64,000 nucleotides of DNA from Phytohabitans rumicis (GCF_011764445.1 NZ_BLPG01000001.1:5456001-5520000); one strand, 5' to 3'; shown: positions 9,591 to 19,409, counted from the stretch's first letter. The notes: a model not told the origin generated them from the letters alone. Translations and numbers: made by a program.

Positions 9591-11113
9591 TGAGCAAAGT
9601 CATCGATGGCAGGGTGATCATTGTCGGCGCCGGGCCGGCCGGCCTGACGGTCGCGGCGGAACTGGCGCTGGCCGGCGTCGCGTGCCGGGTGCTGGAACGC
9701 CGGCCCGAGCCGGCGCCCCGGCACCGGCTGGTGGGCCTCACGGCCGGCACGATGGCGGCCCTGAGTCTGCGTGGCTGCGTCGAGCGGTTCATCGCCAGCG
9801 GCCGGCAGGTGGCTCAGCTGGACATCGCGTCGGCCGGCACGGTGGAGCTCGGCGCGCCGACCGACAGGTTTCCGTATCTCAACGTGATGCCCGAGAGCGA
9901 GGTCGTCGAGCAGCTCACGGCCCGCGTCGTCGGGCTGGGCGTGGAGGTGATCCGCGGCGCCGAGGTCACCGGGCTGTCGTCCGACGACCACGGCGTCACC
10001 GTGCTGGTGCGCGGCGAGCGGCGGGAGTGGCAGGAGCGGGCGGCGTACGTGGTGGGCTGCGACGGCGCGGAGAGCGCCGTCCGCGATCTGGCCGGCATCG
10101 AGTTCGCCGGCCAGGCGTACGGATTCGGTGCCCTCCAGGCGGAGGTGCGGCTGTTGAACCCGCCGCCGGGCGACGCCACCATCCACTTCGGACCCGGCAT
10201 CGCCGCGCTCTCCGTGGGGTGGCACGACGGCTGGCACCGGCTCACCTGCATCGACTCCACCCAGCCGTGGTGCGAGCGGCCGCCGACCGGCGAGGAACTG
10301 CACGGGCTGCTGGGCCGGATGTACGGCCCCGACACCGCCCCCGGGCAGCCCCGCTGGCTGGGCCGGCTGCGGTTGCACGAACGGCTCGCCACCCGCTATC
10401 GCCAGGGTCGGGTGCTGCTGGCCGGCGACGCGGCGCACCTGCACTCTCCGGTGGGTGGGCACGGGATCAACCTGTGCCTGGGCGACGGGTTCAACCTCGG
10501 GTGGAAGCTCGCCGCCGTGGTCCGCGGCTGGGCACCCCACGGACTGCTCGACACGTACGAGGCCGAGCGGCGGCCGGTCGCGGAGCGGGTGATCCAGGCG
10601 ACGGACCGCGCGACCGCGCTGCTGAGCCCGTCCTGCGCGGACCCGGTGGGCGCCTGCCTGGCGGTCCGGGACCTCTTCGGGTTGGACACCACCCGGCCCG
10701 CCCATGCGACGCCGGCGACCGCGGCCGGCCCGCTGGATGGCCGGCCGGTGCCGGACGCCGAGCTGGTACAGCCCCAGGGCGGCACGCTGCGCCTGCGGGA
10801 GCTGCAGCGCGACGGCCGTTTCCTGCTCGTGGTGCTGGGCGGTGACTCGGCGCCGGCGATGCACGCCAAGGCGTGGCCGGACCGGGTCCGTGCGGTGGTC
10901 GCGGAGGCGGTGCCGTCCGGCCGCCTGGACCGCCTGACGGCGCTGCTGGTCCGGCCCGACGGGTACGTGGCCTGGTCGACCCGGACCACGCGGCCCTCGG
11001 TCGCGGCCCGGCTCTGCCGCGCCGCGCTCCAGCGCTGGTGCGGGCAGAATCCGGTAACCGCCACCGCGGCGGCCGGCTACGCCGCCGCGGGCGCCAGATC
11101 GGCGGTGAGATAG
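9590..11113 (+). CDS. FAD-dependent aromatic-ring hydroxylase (class A monooxygenase)
   Basis: About 507 residues from ATG 9590, one base overlapping the previous stop. The N-terminus has the FAD motif GAGPAG, the middle has the DG motif (VVGCDGAESAVR) and the conserved GD motif reads LLAGDAAHLHSPVGGHGINLCLGDG. These three motifs define the para-hydroxybenzoate-hydroxylase fold found in polyketide hydroxylases such as PgaE and RdmE. The roughly 120 C-terminal residues match the thioredoxin-like tail of that subgroup. The enzyme would use NAD(P)H and O2 to hydroxylate a phenolic or polyketide intermediate. It is translationally coupled to the halogenase-like genes. Its 3' end runs 37 bases into the convergent TetR gene. 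Confidence 0.88.
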   Translation: MSKVIDGRVIIVGAGPAGLTVAAELALAGVACRVLERRPEPAPRHRLVGLTAGTMAALSLRGCVERFIASGRQVAQLDIASAGTVELGAPTDRFPYLNVMPESEVVEQLTARVVGLGVEVIRGAEVTGLSSDDHGVTVLVRGERREWQERAAYVVGCDGAESAVRDLAGIEFAGQAYGFGALQAEVRLLNPPPGDATIHFGPGIAALSVGWHDGWHRLTCIDSTQPWCERPPTGEELHGLLGRMYGPDTAPGQPRWLGRLRLHERLATRYRQGRVLLAGDAAHLHSPVGGHGINLCLGDGFNLGWKLAAVVRGWAPHGLLDTYEAERRPVAERVIQATDRATALLSPSCADPVGACLAVRDLFGLDTTRPAHATPATAAGPLDGRPVPDAELVQPQGGTLRLRELQRDGRFLLVVLGGDSAPAMHAKAWPDRVRAVVAEAVPSGRLDRLTALLVRPDGYVAWSTRTTRPSVAARLCRAALQRWCGQNPVTATAAAGYAAAGARSAVR

Positions 11114-11696
11114 TGCTGGATCGTGCGCCCCAGCATGCGTATCAGCTCCTCCCGGCTGCACGCCACCAGCGTCGGCTCCTCTACCAGGTAGCGGCTCACG
11201 GCCAGACCGATCACCTGGGAGGCCGCCAGCGATGCGCGCAGCTCCGGCTGGTCCGGGCTGACCTCGGTGGCGAGCCGGCCGAAGAAGGCGGCGACGAAGT
11301 CGTCGTGCATGGCCTCCGCCACCTTCTGGTCGGTCAGCGACGCGGACAGGCGGGCACGGTACGGGACCATCGTGCGCGGGCTGTCCCAGTGCTCCAGCAG
11401 GACGGTGGCGATGTGCCGGCCGAGCCGCCGCCGGCTGCCGTGCAGCAGCCGCTCGGCAAGCTTCCCGGGTCCATGTCCACCTGGACCGCCTCGCGCAGCA
11501 GCTGCTCCCGGGAGCCGTAGTAGTGCCGTACGAGCTTGGGATCGACGCCGACCCGCCGCGCGATGCTGCGGATACTGACGCCGTCGATCCCATGTTCGGA
11601 GATCTCCTGGCGGGCGACATCGAGAATCACACGCCGGGTGGTGCCTTGCGGGCCGCCAACATCACCGTTGACGCTTCCCGGTCCTGCGGATGTCAC
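11077..11696 (-). CDS. TetR-family transcriptional regulator (frameshift near 11468)
   Basis: About 206 residues after one base is restored in the G/C run near 11466-11468. The N-terminal half (start 11696) has a typical TetR helix-turn-helix ending in VDPKLVRHYYGSREQLLREAV. The C-terminal half, in the shifted frame, holds the ligand-binding helices through RLATEVSPDQPELRASLAAS. The gene is divergent from the acyl-CoA dehydrogenase operon across a 219-base intergenic region that holds a palindrome. This is the usual layout for autorepression plus control of the divergent operon. The likely ligand is a cluster product or intermediate, which is inference only. Confidence 0.82.
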
Positions 11697-11846
11697 GTAC
11701 CACCTCTAAACGACCCGGGCCGCTCAGCGATGAACGGGCCCAAACCATCGACGGTCAAGTATCTCCGCAACTACTCGCACTTTCCCAATGATCTACGGTG
11801 CGTAGCCGGATCTACGACGGTTAATAAAGTTCCGGGATCAAATATT

Positions 11847-11860
11847 TTACCAGTCAGTAA
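11847..11860. promoter_or_regulatory. Candidate TetR operator in divergent intergenic region
   Basis: TTAC-N6-GTAA forms a 14-base imperfect palindrome within an unusually A/T-rich patch (11821-11860). It lies 56 bases upstream of the dehydrogenase start at 11916 and 151 bases from the regulator start at 11696. TetR proteins usually bind such short inverted repeats over their own promoters. Nothing else recognisable was seen in 11697-11915. Confidence 0.4.
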
Positions 11861-11915
11861 GCCTGTATGCCCAGGTCACCCCGATGGATTGCGGCGCAGG
11901 TCCGGGGGAGGTGCC

Positions 11916-13051
11916 ATGCACTTCGCCTGGTCAGCTGAGCGGGAGTCGGAATTCGCGGCCACTGTGGACCGCGTCACTGCGGCATTCGGGGCGACACGTT
12001 CCGTGCCGAGACGGACCGCCGGGCAGGCTGGCTGACGCTGGGTGATCTCGGCCTGCTCGGCCTCTGCCTGCCTGAGAAGTACGGCGGCGGCGGCCTCGGC
12101 GCGCTCGACACCGCCCGGCAGGTGGAGGCGTTCGGCCGCGGCTGCGCCGACACCGGCCTGGTGTTCGCCGCGAGCGCGCACCTGTTCGCCTGCGGGGTGC
12201 CGATCGCCGAGTTCGGCGGCGCCGAGGCGCGCGAGCGGTTGCTGCCCGGGATGTGTGCCGGCGACCTGATCGCGGCGAACGCGATGACCGAGGCCGACGC
12301 CGGCTCGGACGTGTCCCGGCTGGCGGCCACCGCGACGGCGGTCCCCGGTGGCTTCGTCCTCACCGGCGAGAAGAGCTTCGCCACCAACGGGCCGGTGGCC
12401 GACGTGCTGGTGACGTACGCGACCACCGACCCGGCCGCGGGACATCTCGGCATCACCGCGTTCGCCGTCGACCGGACCGCGCCCGGCGTCGTGGTCGGCG
12501 AGCCGTTCAGCAAGATGGGCCTGGAGTCGGCCGCCGCGAGCACCGTCCGGTTCGACGGCTGCTTCGTGCCCGACGCCCGCGTGCTCGGCGAGCCCGGCCA
12601 GGGCGGCGCCATCTTCCAGCACTCCATGCGGTGGGAGCGGGCCTGCCTGTTCGCCGGCTACGTGGGGCTGCTGGACCGGCTGCTGGACCGATGCGTCGAG
12701 CACGCCCGCACGCGCCGGCAGTTCGGGCGGCGGATCGGCGACTTCCAGTCCGTGGCGAACCGCGTCGTCGACATCAAGATGCGCACCGAAAGCGCCCGGC
12801 TGCTGCTCTACAAGGCGTGCTGGGAGATGGACCAGGGGCGCGGCGGTGAGCTGAGCGTCGCACTGTCCAAACTGGCCGTCTCCGAGGCCGCCGTGGCCAG
12901 CGCGCTGGACGCCGTGCGGATCTTCGGCGGGCACGGCTACCTGCGCGAGTACGGGATCGAGACCCTGCTGCGCGACACCGTGCCGAGCACCGTCTTCTCC
13001 GGCACGTCCGACATCCAGCGGCTGCTGATCGCGAGGGAGCTGGGCCTGTGA
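11916..13051 (+). CDS. Acyl-CoA dehydrogenase-like enzyme, probable L-prolyl-carrier-protein dehydrogenase (frameshift near 11990)
   Basis: About 378 residues when one G is restored in the run at 11988-11991. The start ATG 11916 leads into a normal N-terminus, then CLPEKYGGGGLGALD, an FAD/substrate region with MTEADAGSD, and the C-terminal GGHGYLREYGIETLLRD and SGTSDIQR segments. The position that is the catalytic Glu in medium-chain enzymes is Ser here (FSGT). A Glu occurs in WERACLFAG, the helix used by isovaleryl-CoA-type enzymes and, as I recall, by prolyl-carrier oxidases. In pyoluteorin and prodiginine pathways this family (PltE, RedW) oxidises prolyl-S-carrier to pyrrolyl-S-carrier. 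The immediately overlapping adenylation gene supports that role, but oxidation of another carrier-bound substrate is possible. Confidence 0.8.
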
Positions 13052-14540
13052 CCGAGCGCGAGGAGCCCGTACGGCTGGAGTGGTACGCCCGCGTGGCTGC
13101 CGCCCGTACCCCGACGCGCCAGCCGTCGCCGCCGCGGACGGGCGGCTCACGTACGCGGAACTGGACGACCTGGCCCGGCGCCAGGCGGGCGGGCTGCACC
13201 GCGCCGGCGTGCGGGCCGGCGACCGCGTGGTGATCTGGGCCGGCAAGGGCGTCCGCACGTTCGCGCTGACCCAGGCCGTGCTGCGGCTGGGCGCGGTCTA
13301 CGTTCCGGTGTCCCCGGCCAACCCGCCGGCACGGGTGGCCCGGATCGTGGCCGACGCCGGAGCGGCTCTCGTCGTGGTGGACGCCGGCACCGCCGATCGC
13401 ACCGTCCCGGACAGCGCCGGCGCGCTCGCCAACGCGGTGGACATCACCGCGCTGGAGGGCGCGCCGGCGGCCGACACCCCGCCGGTCGACGGCGGCCCGG
13501 ACGACCCCGCGTACATCCTGTACACCTCGGGCTCCACCGGGGAGCCCAAGGGCGTGTGCCTCAGCCACCGCAACGCCGTCGCGTTCGTGGCGTGGGCCGG
13601 TGACCTGCTGGCCGTCGGCCCCGGCGACCGGCTGGCCAACCACGCGCCGCTCAACTTCGACCTGTCGGTCTTCGACATCTACGCGGCGTTCCGGGCCGGC
13701 GCCTGCGTGCACCCCGTCCCGGAAACGCTGGCGTACGCCCCGGGCGGGCTCACCGGCTTCCTGCGCGAGCAGGAGATCACGGTCTGGTACTCGGTGCCGT
13801 CCGCGCTGATCCTCATGATCCGGGACGGCGGGCTCCTCGCGGACGGCCCGCCGCCCGCGCTGCGCGCGTGCGTGTTCGCCGGCGAGGTGATGCCGATCGC
13901 GTACGTCCACCAGCTGCGCGCCGCGTGGCCGGGCGTGCGCCTGCACAACTGGTACGGCCCGACGGAGACCAACGTCTGCGCGGCGTACGAGGTCGGCGAG
14001 CGGGACGCCGGCCGGACCCGCCCGCTGCCGATCGGTGTGCCGGCCTCCGGCGACTCCATCCTGCTCGACGGCGCGGGCCCGGACGGGACGGGCGAGATCG
14101 TGGTGTCCGGCCCGACGGTGATGCTCGGCTACTGGGGCCGGCCGGCGCATGAGGGCCCGTACCGCACCGGTGACCTGGGCAGGTTCGACCCGGACGGGCG
14201 GCTGGAGTTCCTGGGGCGCCGCGATGACCTGGTCAAGGTGCGCGGGCACCGGATCGAGCCGGCCGAGATCGAGGCGGTCATCGGGGCGCACCCGGGCATC
14301 GCCCACGTGGCCGTCATCGTCGTGGGCGCGGGACTGGACGCGGCCCTGCACGCCGTGGTGGTACCGGCCCCCGGCGCCGCCCGGCCCGGCCTGCTGGAGC
14401 TGAAGCGGCTGTGTGCCGAGCGGCTGCCCACGTACATGACCGTCGATCGAGTGTGCGTGGCGGAGCGGCTGCCGCTGACCGCCAACGGAAAGACGGACCG
14501 GGCCGCGCTGGTGGCCGCGGTCGAAGGAGGTGCGCTGTGA
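13048..14540 (+). CDS. Stand-alone NRPS adenylation protein, probably proline-activating (frameshift near 13110)
   Basis: About 497 residues from GTG 13048, which overlaps the previous stop by four bases. One base is missing in the C run near 13109-13112; restoring it joins the N-terminus to DAPAVAAADGRLTYAELD. Core motifs are clear: YTSGSTGEPKGV (A3), NWYGPTETNVC (A5), YRTGDLG (A7), GRRDDLVKVRGHRIEP (A8) and NGKTDR (A10, catalytic lysine). Aligned by eye, the pocket residues read approximately D-L-F-Y-V-A-W-V-C-K, sharing seven of ten with the proline code of PltF/RedM-type ligases and fewer with hydroxyphenylglycine codes. There are no condensation or carrier domains, so it must load a separate carrier, most likely the one at 19488-19769. 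The specificity call is tentative. Confidence 0.82.
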
Positions 14541-15079
14541 ACCGTCCCGACCTGTCCAGTGTGGACCTCGATGCGTTTCGCACCATCATGGGATCGCTGA
14601 CCAGCGGCGTGAGCGTGGTGACGGGGCTCGACCAGGAGGGCAACCCGTGCGGCATGACCTCCTCCGCGGTGTGCAGCGTGTCGGCCGACCCGCCGCTGCT
14701 GCTCACCTGCGTCAAGCCGCCCAGCCGGACGCTGGACGCGATCCAGGCGCGCGGCTGCTTCGTGGTCAATTTCCTTGATGCCGAGGGATCCGAGTTCTCC
14801 GACCTGTTCGCCAGCCGGACCAGGGACAAGTTCGCGCGCGTCGGCTGGCGGCCCAGCGAGGTGGTCGGCGCCCCGCTGCTGGACCGGACCGTGGCGTACG
14901 CCGAGTGCACGGTCCACGACCGGGTGGAAGCGGGCGACCACGTGATCGTCCTGGGGCGGATCGTCTCGGGCGCGGTCGCGCCGGAGAGGTTTCCCCTCGG
15001 GTACTGGCGAGGCAGGTACGTACGAGTGTTTCGAGTCGCGAGCGGCGTTCCACGGCGCTCCCAGGATCGTCAGGAGTAA
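14537..15079 (+). CDS. NAD(P)H:flavin reductase (HpaC/RebF type)
   Basis: A 180-residue protein starting at GTG 14537, overlapping the adenylation stop and preceded by GAAGGAGG. The FMN-binding split-barrel pattern is clear: TSGVSVVTG, GMTSSAVCSVSADPPLLLTCV and FVVNFL, with the FA..DKFA.V segment after them. Such reductases deliver free reduced flavin to two-component halogenases and monooxygenases. Here it would serve the halogenases at 4398-7863 and 19801-21144. It is the only flavin reductase seen in the window. Confidence 0.88.
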   Translation: MNRPDLSSVDLDAFRTIMGSLTSGVSVVTGLDQEGNPCGMTSSAVCSVSADPPLLLTCVKPPSRTLDAIQARGCFVVNFLDAEGSEFSDLFASRTRDKFARVGWRPSEVVGAPLLDRTVAYAECTVHDRVEAGDHVIVLGRIVSGAVAPERFPLGYWRGRYVRVFRVASGVPRRSQDRQE

Positions 15080-15084
15080 CCACA

Positions 15085-16515
15085 ATGGAATCCACAAACA
15101 CCCGCGGCGTCGGGTGGACCTGGTTGGCCGTTCTGGTCGCGGTCTTCATGGTCGCGATCGACACCCTGGTCGTCACGACGGCACTACCGGTGATCCGCGT
15201 GGACCTCGGCGCGGACCTGGAGGGTCTGGAGTGGACGGTCAATGCCTACACCCTCACCTTCGCCGTGTTCCTGCTGTCCGGCGCCGCGCTCGGTGACCGG
15301 CTGGGCCGGCGGGCGGTGTTCGGCGGGGCGCTCGTCGTCTTCATCGCGGCGTCGGCGTTGGCCGCCCTGTCCGACAGCGTCGGGATGCTGGTCACGGCGC
15401 GTGCGATCCAGGGACTCGGCGCGGCCGCCATCCTGCCGCTGACGCTCACGCTGCTGGCCAGCGTGGTCTCGCCGGAGCAGCGCGGGCACGCGTTCGGCCT
15501 GTGGGGCGCGATGGTGGGCCTCGGCATCGCGCTGGGGCCGGTCATCGGCGGCTCGATCACCGAGTACCAGTCCTGGCAGTGGATCTTCTGGATCAACGTG
15601 CCGATCGGCCTGCTGCTGCTCCCGGTCCTGGCCCGGGTACGGGAGAGCCGGGGCGGGGCCGGGCGGCTGGATCCGGTCGGCACCGTGCTGGTGACGGCCG
15701 GCCTGTTCGGGATCGTCTACGGCCTGGTGCGGGGCAACGGCGAGGGGTGGACCAGCGGCTCGGTGCTGACCGGCCTGATCGGCGGCGGGGTGCTGGTGCT
15801 GGCGTTCCTGGCGTGGGAGAGCCGGGCGAAGGCGCCGATGGTGCCGTTGAGCCTGTTCCGCACCCGCGGCTTCAGCCTCACCATGGTCGCCGCGTTGATC
15901 ATGCCGTTCGGGGTCTTCGGCGCCATCTTCCTGGCCACCCAGTACCTGCAGACGGTCCTCGGGTACACGCCGCTGGAAGCCGGCGTGCGTACGCTGCCGT
16001 GGACCGCGATGCCGCTGCTGGCCGCGCCCATCTCGGGCCGGCTGACCGACAAGATCGGTGGTCGCCCGCTGGTCTTCCTCGGCCTGATCATGCAGGCCGT
16101 GGGCATTGGCTGGGTGGGCCTGATCGCCGAGCCGGACCTCGCGTACGGGCGGCTGGTCATCCCGTTCATCCTCACCGGACTGGGGCTCGGCACGTTCCTC
16201 GCACCCGTAGCCCAGCTGGCGATCGGGTTCGCACCGCCCGAGCTGGAGGGCGTGGCGTCCGGCGTGTCGAACGCGATCCGGCAGTTCGGCACCGTGCTGG
16301 GCGTGTCCGTGGCGGGTGCCATCCTCGGCGCGTACGGCGGCTTCACCTCGGGTCAGACGTTCACCGACGGGCTCGTGGTGGCGTACCTCGTGGCGGCCTC
16401 GGCGCTCGCCGTCGGCGCGCTCGTCACGCTCGGCATCCCGGGACGCGCCGAGCCGCGGCCGGTGCCGGTCGCCCGGTCCGGCGCCGGCCAAACCGTGTCA
16501 GCGGCCCGTCGCTGA
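15085..16515 (+). CDS. MFS exporter, DHA2 (14-TMS drug:H+ antiporter) family
   Basis: A 476-residue membrane protein starting at ATG 15085 behind CAGGAG, six bases after the flavin reductase. It has about 14 hydrophobic segments. Family motifs are visible: GDRLGRRAVF (motif A), LVTARAIQGLGAA (motif B) and GPVIGGSI (motif C, antiporter). It probably exports the cluster product and confers self-resistance. A stable hairpin follows at 16575-16612, so it ends the first operon. Confidence 0.9.
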   Translation: MESTNTRGVGWTWLAVLVAVFMVAIDTLVVTTALPVIRVDLGADLEGLEWTVNAYTLTFAVFLLSGAALGDRLGRRAVFGGALVVFIAASALAALSDSVGMLVTARAIQGLGAAAILPLTLTLLASVVSPEQRGHAFGLWGAMVGLGIALGPVIGGSITEYQSWQWIFWINVPIGLLLLPVLARVRESRGGAGRLDPVGTVLVTAGLFGIVYGLVRGNGEGWTSGSVLTGLIGGGVLVLAFLAWESRAKAPMVPLSLFRTRGFSLTMVAALIMPFGVFGAIFLATQYLQTVLGYTPLEAGVRTLPWTAMPLLAAPISGRLTDKIGGRPLVFLGLIMQAVGIGWVGLIAEPDLAYGRLVIPFILTGLGLGTFLAPVAQLAIGFAPPELEGVASGVSNAIRQFGTVLGVSVAGAILGAYGGFTSGQTFTDGLVVAYLVAASALAVGALVTLGIPGRAEPRPVPVARSGAGQTVSAARR

Positions 16516-16574
16516 CCGACGTCGGGTCCTGAGTGGACCAAGCTGTCTGAAGTGGACAGATTCGGCTGAACCTC

Positions 16575-16612
16575 TGGTGGTGCCACCCCGATGGATTGGG
16601 GTGGCACCACCA
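16575..16612 (+). terminator. Hairpin after the first biosynthetic operon
   Basis: A perfect 15-base stem (16575-16589 with 16598-16612) and an 8-base loop lie 60 bases after the MFS stop. There is no T-tract, which is common in actinomycete terminators. The rest of 16516-16729 holds two nearby GTGGAC copies (16532-16557) and nothing else I can name. Confidence 0.55.
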
Positions 16613-16729
16613 TGTGTCGGCCAGAATCGGACGGATGGGTGACGCCGGCCGTGGCGCGCTTCGCTAATTTCAAGGGAAATTCTCTCTCGCGGGCGCGGCG
16701 GGGACGGAGCGGAGGGAACCACTACCAAC

Positions 16730-17208
16730 ATGGGTGGTGTGCGTCTTAAGTGCGCCGGTGCCGTGGTGCTCTTTTACGAGGCTGACGGCCTTCTGCTGTC
16801 CGCCGGGCTGTTGCCCGTCGACGAGCAGCACCATGAGCACCTGCTTGCGTTCCAGTTGAGCTATTTGGGCACCGGGGCCATCACGGTGCACGCGGGCGTC
16901 GCCGGCGGTCCGTTGGACGGCTCCGGTTCGGCGCCGGAGGCCGACTTCGCGCCGGTCTCCCTGCATGGCGCCTCGGGGGACCGCCCAGCGCGTGGATGTC
17001 GTCGCTGCGCGTGCCGGACACCGAGGTCAACTACCGGCTAACCGTGTGGGGACAGGCCAGCGGTGACGACCGGTTGCGCGGTCAGCTGGTGTCCGAGGTG
17101 TCGGGCTATGCCCCGCTGCTCAGCACGGTCACCCGTGCCAGCGTCACCCGGGAGAGCCTGCCGGAGCGGGCCGCCGTCACGACGACACCGTGGAGTAGGC
17201 ACGGCTGA
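16730..17208 (+). CDS. Unrecognised small protein (frameshift near 16986)
   Basis: Starting at ATG 16730 behind a GGAGGG ribosome site, with one base restored in the C run near 16984-16987, this gives about 159 residues. I do not recognise the family. The first half is hydrophobic with beta-strand character (GAVVLFYEADGLLLSAGLLP, LSYLGTGAITVHAG). The second half has a repeated strand pattern (VNYRLTVWGQ). No signal peptide or catalytic motif is evident. It stands alone between a terminator and a convergent hydrolase, overlapping the latter by 32 bases. The two frames join smoothly and have an SD sequence, so I believe it is a gene. Confidence 0.5.
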
Positions 17209-18117
17209 GGAAGTCGGCCGCTTGGGCATGCGCCACGCCGGCCGCGTCCAGCGTGCCCGTCATCGCGAAGAAGCCGTGGATCATGCCGGGGTAGCGGGTC
17301 ACCGTCGTGGGCACGCCGGCCTGCGACAACCGGTCCGCGTACTGCTCGCCCTGGTCCCGCAGCGGGTCGTGCTCCGCGGTGATGACCAGCGCCGGCGGCA
17401 GGCCGCCCAGGTCGGGCGCGCGTAGCGGCGACGCCAGCGGGTCCAGGCCGTCCGCCGGGTCGGCCAGGTAGTGCCCCCAGTACCAGTCGACCGAGGTGCT
17501 GTTGAACAGGTACGGGTCGGTGCCGTCACGCATCGACGGAGTGTCGCTGCGGTAGTCCGTATTGGGGTAGACCAGCAGCTGGGCGGCCAGCGCGGGGCCG
17601 GCCTCCCGGGCCAGCAGGGTCACGGCCGCGGCCAGGTTGCCCCGGCGCTGTCGCCGGCTACGGCGAGCCGGTGCGGGTCGCCACCGAACTCGTCCGCGTG
17701 CGCGGCGACCCACCGGGTGGCGGCGTGGCAGTCGTGCACCGCGGCCGGAAAGCGGTGCTCGGGCGCCAGCCGGTAGCCCACCGACACGGTGAGGCAGCGC
17801 GCGGCATTGGTGAGGCGCCGGCAGATGCCGTCGGAGGTGTCCACGGTGCCCAGCACCCAGCCGCCGCCGAAGAAGTACACCAGGACCGGAAACGGTCCCT
17901 CCCCGTCCGGGCGGTAGACGCGGATCGGCAGGTCGCCGCCGGGCCCCGGAATGTGCAGGTCGCTGACCTCGGCTACCGGCTCGGGTGCGCCGCCCCCGGC
18001 CTGGATGTCGGCCAGGTCGGCCGCCCGCGCGTCCGCGACGGAGAGGGCGTAGAGCGGCGTCGCGCCGGACTCGATCCGGCGGTCGCGCAGTCGCTGCACC
18101 TGGGGGTCGTACGCCAC
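17177..18117 (-). CDS. Alpha/beta hydrolase, HSL (family IV) esterase type (frameshift near 17641)
   Basis: About 313 residues from GTG 18117 after restoring one base in the C run at 17640-17643. The restored sequence reads AGDSAGGN across the junction, the nucleophile elbow of the hormone-sensitive-lipase family. The oxyanion motif is FGGGW where HGGGW is usual. The acid is in EHDPLRDQ and the base in MIHGF, giving a full Ser-Asp-His triad. It probably hydrolyses an ester or lactone; whether it belongs to the biosynthetic cluster is unclear. It lies 40 bases downstream of the methyltransferase-like gene on the same strand. Confidence 0.8.
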
Positions 18118-18157
18118 GGGGCCACACCTCCGCGTATGGGGTTGGTCGTTGTCGTGC

Positions 18158-18670
18158 TCAGACTGACTCGGGCCCCCGCCACGGGGTGAGCCGGGGCCAC
18201 CATGCCGGGACCGCGTGCCGGTACGTGTCGTAGGACTCGCCGAAGCGCTCGCGCAGCTCGGGCTCCTCGTAGAAGTGCACGAACGCGGCTTGGACCAGCG
18301 CTATCACGGCCGCGTAGGCGAGCAGCCCGAGCTGGCCGAACAGGAGCGCCTGCCCGACGATCGTGATCACCACGGCGATGTACATCGGGTTGCGGACGAA
18401 CCGGTAGATGCCGCCCACGACGAGGTGGGCGGTCGGTGCCACCGGCGCCGGAGTGCCCAGGCCCTCTAGCACGAAGCGGATGAACGCGTGGAGCAGAAAG
18501 CCGACACCGGCCGCGAGTAGGGCGGCACCTAGGAAGCGAAATGGAGCCCAGTATGGTAAGGGTTCGCGAAACTGCCAGCCTGCAAGCCAATACGGACCCA
18601 ATCCGGCCACCAGGCCCGGCGCGAGACAGAAGAATACGAGGCTGCCCGCCGCGGCAATCGTCCTGCGCAC
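18158..18670 (-). CDS. Isoprenylcysteine carboxyl methyltransferase-like membrane protein
   Basis: A 170-residue protein from GTG 18670 with about four hydrophobic segments. The C-terminal motif is that of the ICMT/PEMT-like integral membrane methyltransferases: GIYRFVRNPMYIAVV followed by YEEPELRERFGESYDTYRHAVPAWWPR. The Arg-Asn-Pro and Glu-Glu-Pro segments form the S-adenosylmethionine pocket in this family. Bacterial substrates are mostly unknown; lipid or carboxylate methylation is likely. It is divergent from the TetR gene at 18744 and co-directional with the esterase, so the three may form one regulated unit. Confidence 0.78.
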   Translation of the reverse strand: MRRTIAAAGSLVFFCLAPGLVAGLGPYWLAGWQFREPLPYWAPFRFLGAALLAAGVGFLLHAFIRFVLEGLGTPAPVAPTAHLVVGGIYRFVRNPMYIAVVITIVGQALLFGQLGLLAYAAVIALVQAAFVHFYEEPELRERFGESYDTYRHAVPAWWPRLTPWRGPESV

Positions 18671-18706
18671 CAGGCGATGCTACCCGCGGACACGGGCTAG
18701 GGATAC

Positions 18707-18720
18707 CCTGAAGCCTCAGG
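18707..18720. promoter_or_regulatory. Candidate operator between methyltransferase-like gene and TetR gene
   Basis: CCTGA-N4-TCAGG is a perfect five-base inverted repeat centred in the 73-base divergent intergenic space, 23 bases before the regulator start. It is short, so it could be chance. Confidence 0.3.
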
Positions 18721-18743
18721 TGATGAATTCAAGGGGAATCACT

Positions 18744-19355
18744 GTGGACACTGGGCAGGCGAGCGCGCCGCGGAAGCGGACCGGGCGGCGGGTCGGGCCC
18801 ACGGTGAGCAACAGTGTCATCCTCGAGATCGCCACGAGCCAGTTCGCCGAGCGCGGCTATGAGGGCACCACGATGCGTACCATCGCGCAGGAGGCGGGCG
18901 TCAACACCGCGCTCATCCACCACTTCTTCCTCACTAAAGAGGGCCTGTTCGAGGCCGTGGTGCGGGACGCGCTCAGCCCGCCGGACCTGGTGACCCGGGT
19001 GCTGGACGGCCCGCGCGGCCGGGTCGGCGAGCGCACCGTGCGGCACTTCTTCACGTTCTGGGACGTGCCCGCGCACCGGGCCCGGCTGGCCGGCGTGCTG
19101 CGCTCGGTGACGGCGGTGGAGGGGGCCGCCGACGAGGTCCGGAACTTCCTCGGTGACGAGGTGCTCTTCCCACTCACCGAGGCTCTCGGTCAGCCCAACG
19201 CCCGGCTGCGCGCCGCGATGGCCGGCACCCAGCTGATCGGACTGGCCACGTCGCGGTACATCTTCCGGATCGGCGCGATCGAGTCCGTCTCGGCCGAGCA
19301 GTTGGCCGCGACCACCGGCCGGACGTTCCAGACGTACCTCACCGGCGCCCTGTAG
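18744..19355 (+). CDS. TetR-family transcriptional regulator
   Basis: A 203-residue protein. GTG 18744 is preferred because AAGGGGAA sits seven bases upstream, although an in-frame ATG occurs at 18723. The helix-turn-helix spans MRTIAQEAGVNTALIHHFF and is followed by TKEGLFEAVV, standard for the family. The C-terminal domain (FTFWDVPAHRARLAGVLRSV) resembles TetR_C regulators near drug and antibiotic genes. A strong terminator follows. It may control the divergent methyltransferase-like and esterase genes or the downstream biosynthetic operon. Confidence 0.9.
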   Translation: MDTGQASAPRKRTGRRVGPTVSNSVILEIATSQFAERGYEGTTMRTIAQEAGVNTALIHHFFLTKEGLFEAVVRDALSPPDLVTRVLDGPRGRVGERTVRHFFTFWDVPAHRARLAGVLRSVTAVEGAADEVRNFLGDEVLFPLTEALGQPNARLRAAMAGTQLIGLATSRYIFRIGAIESVSAEQLAATTGRTFQTYLTGAL

Positions 19356-19370
19356 CCCTTCGGCGCTTTC

Positions 19371-19409
19371 GGCTCCGGTCCCGACCTGGTCGGGACCGGA
19401 GCCCTTTTT
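19371..19409 (+). terminator. Intrinsic terminator after TetR gene
   Basis: A 16-base perfect inverted repeat (19371-19386 and 19388-19403) is followed by CTTTTT. It is a strong rho-independent terminator that separates the regulator from the operon promoter downstream. Confidence 0.88.

Noticed and set aside
16525-16560. Two nearby GTGGAC copies after the MFS gene, considered as an insertion-sequence end
   Set aside because: There is no transposase remnant, target duplication or matching opposite end.
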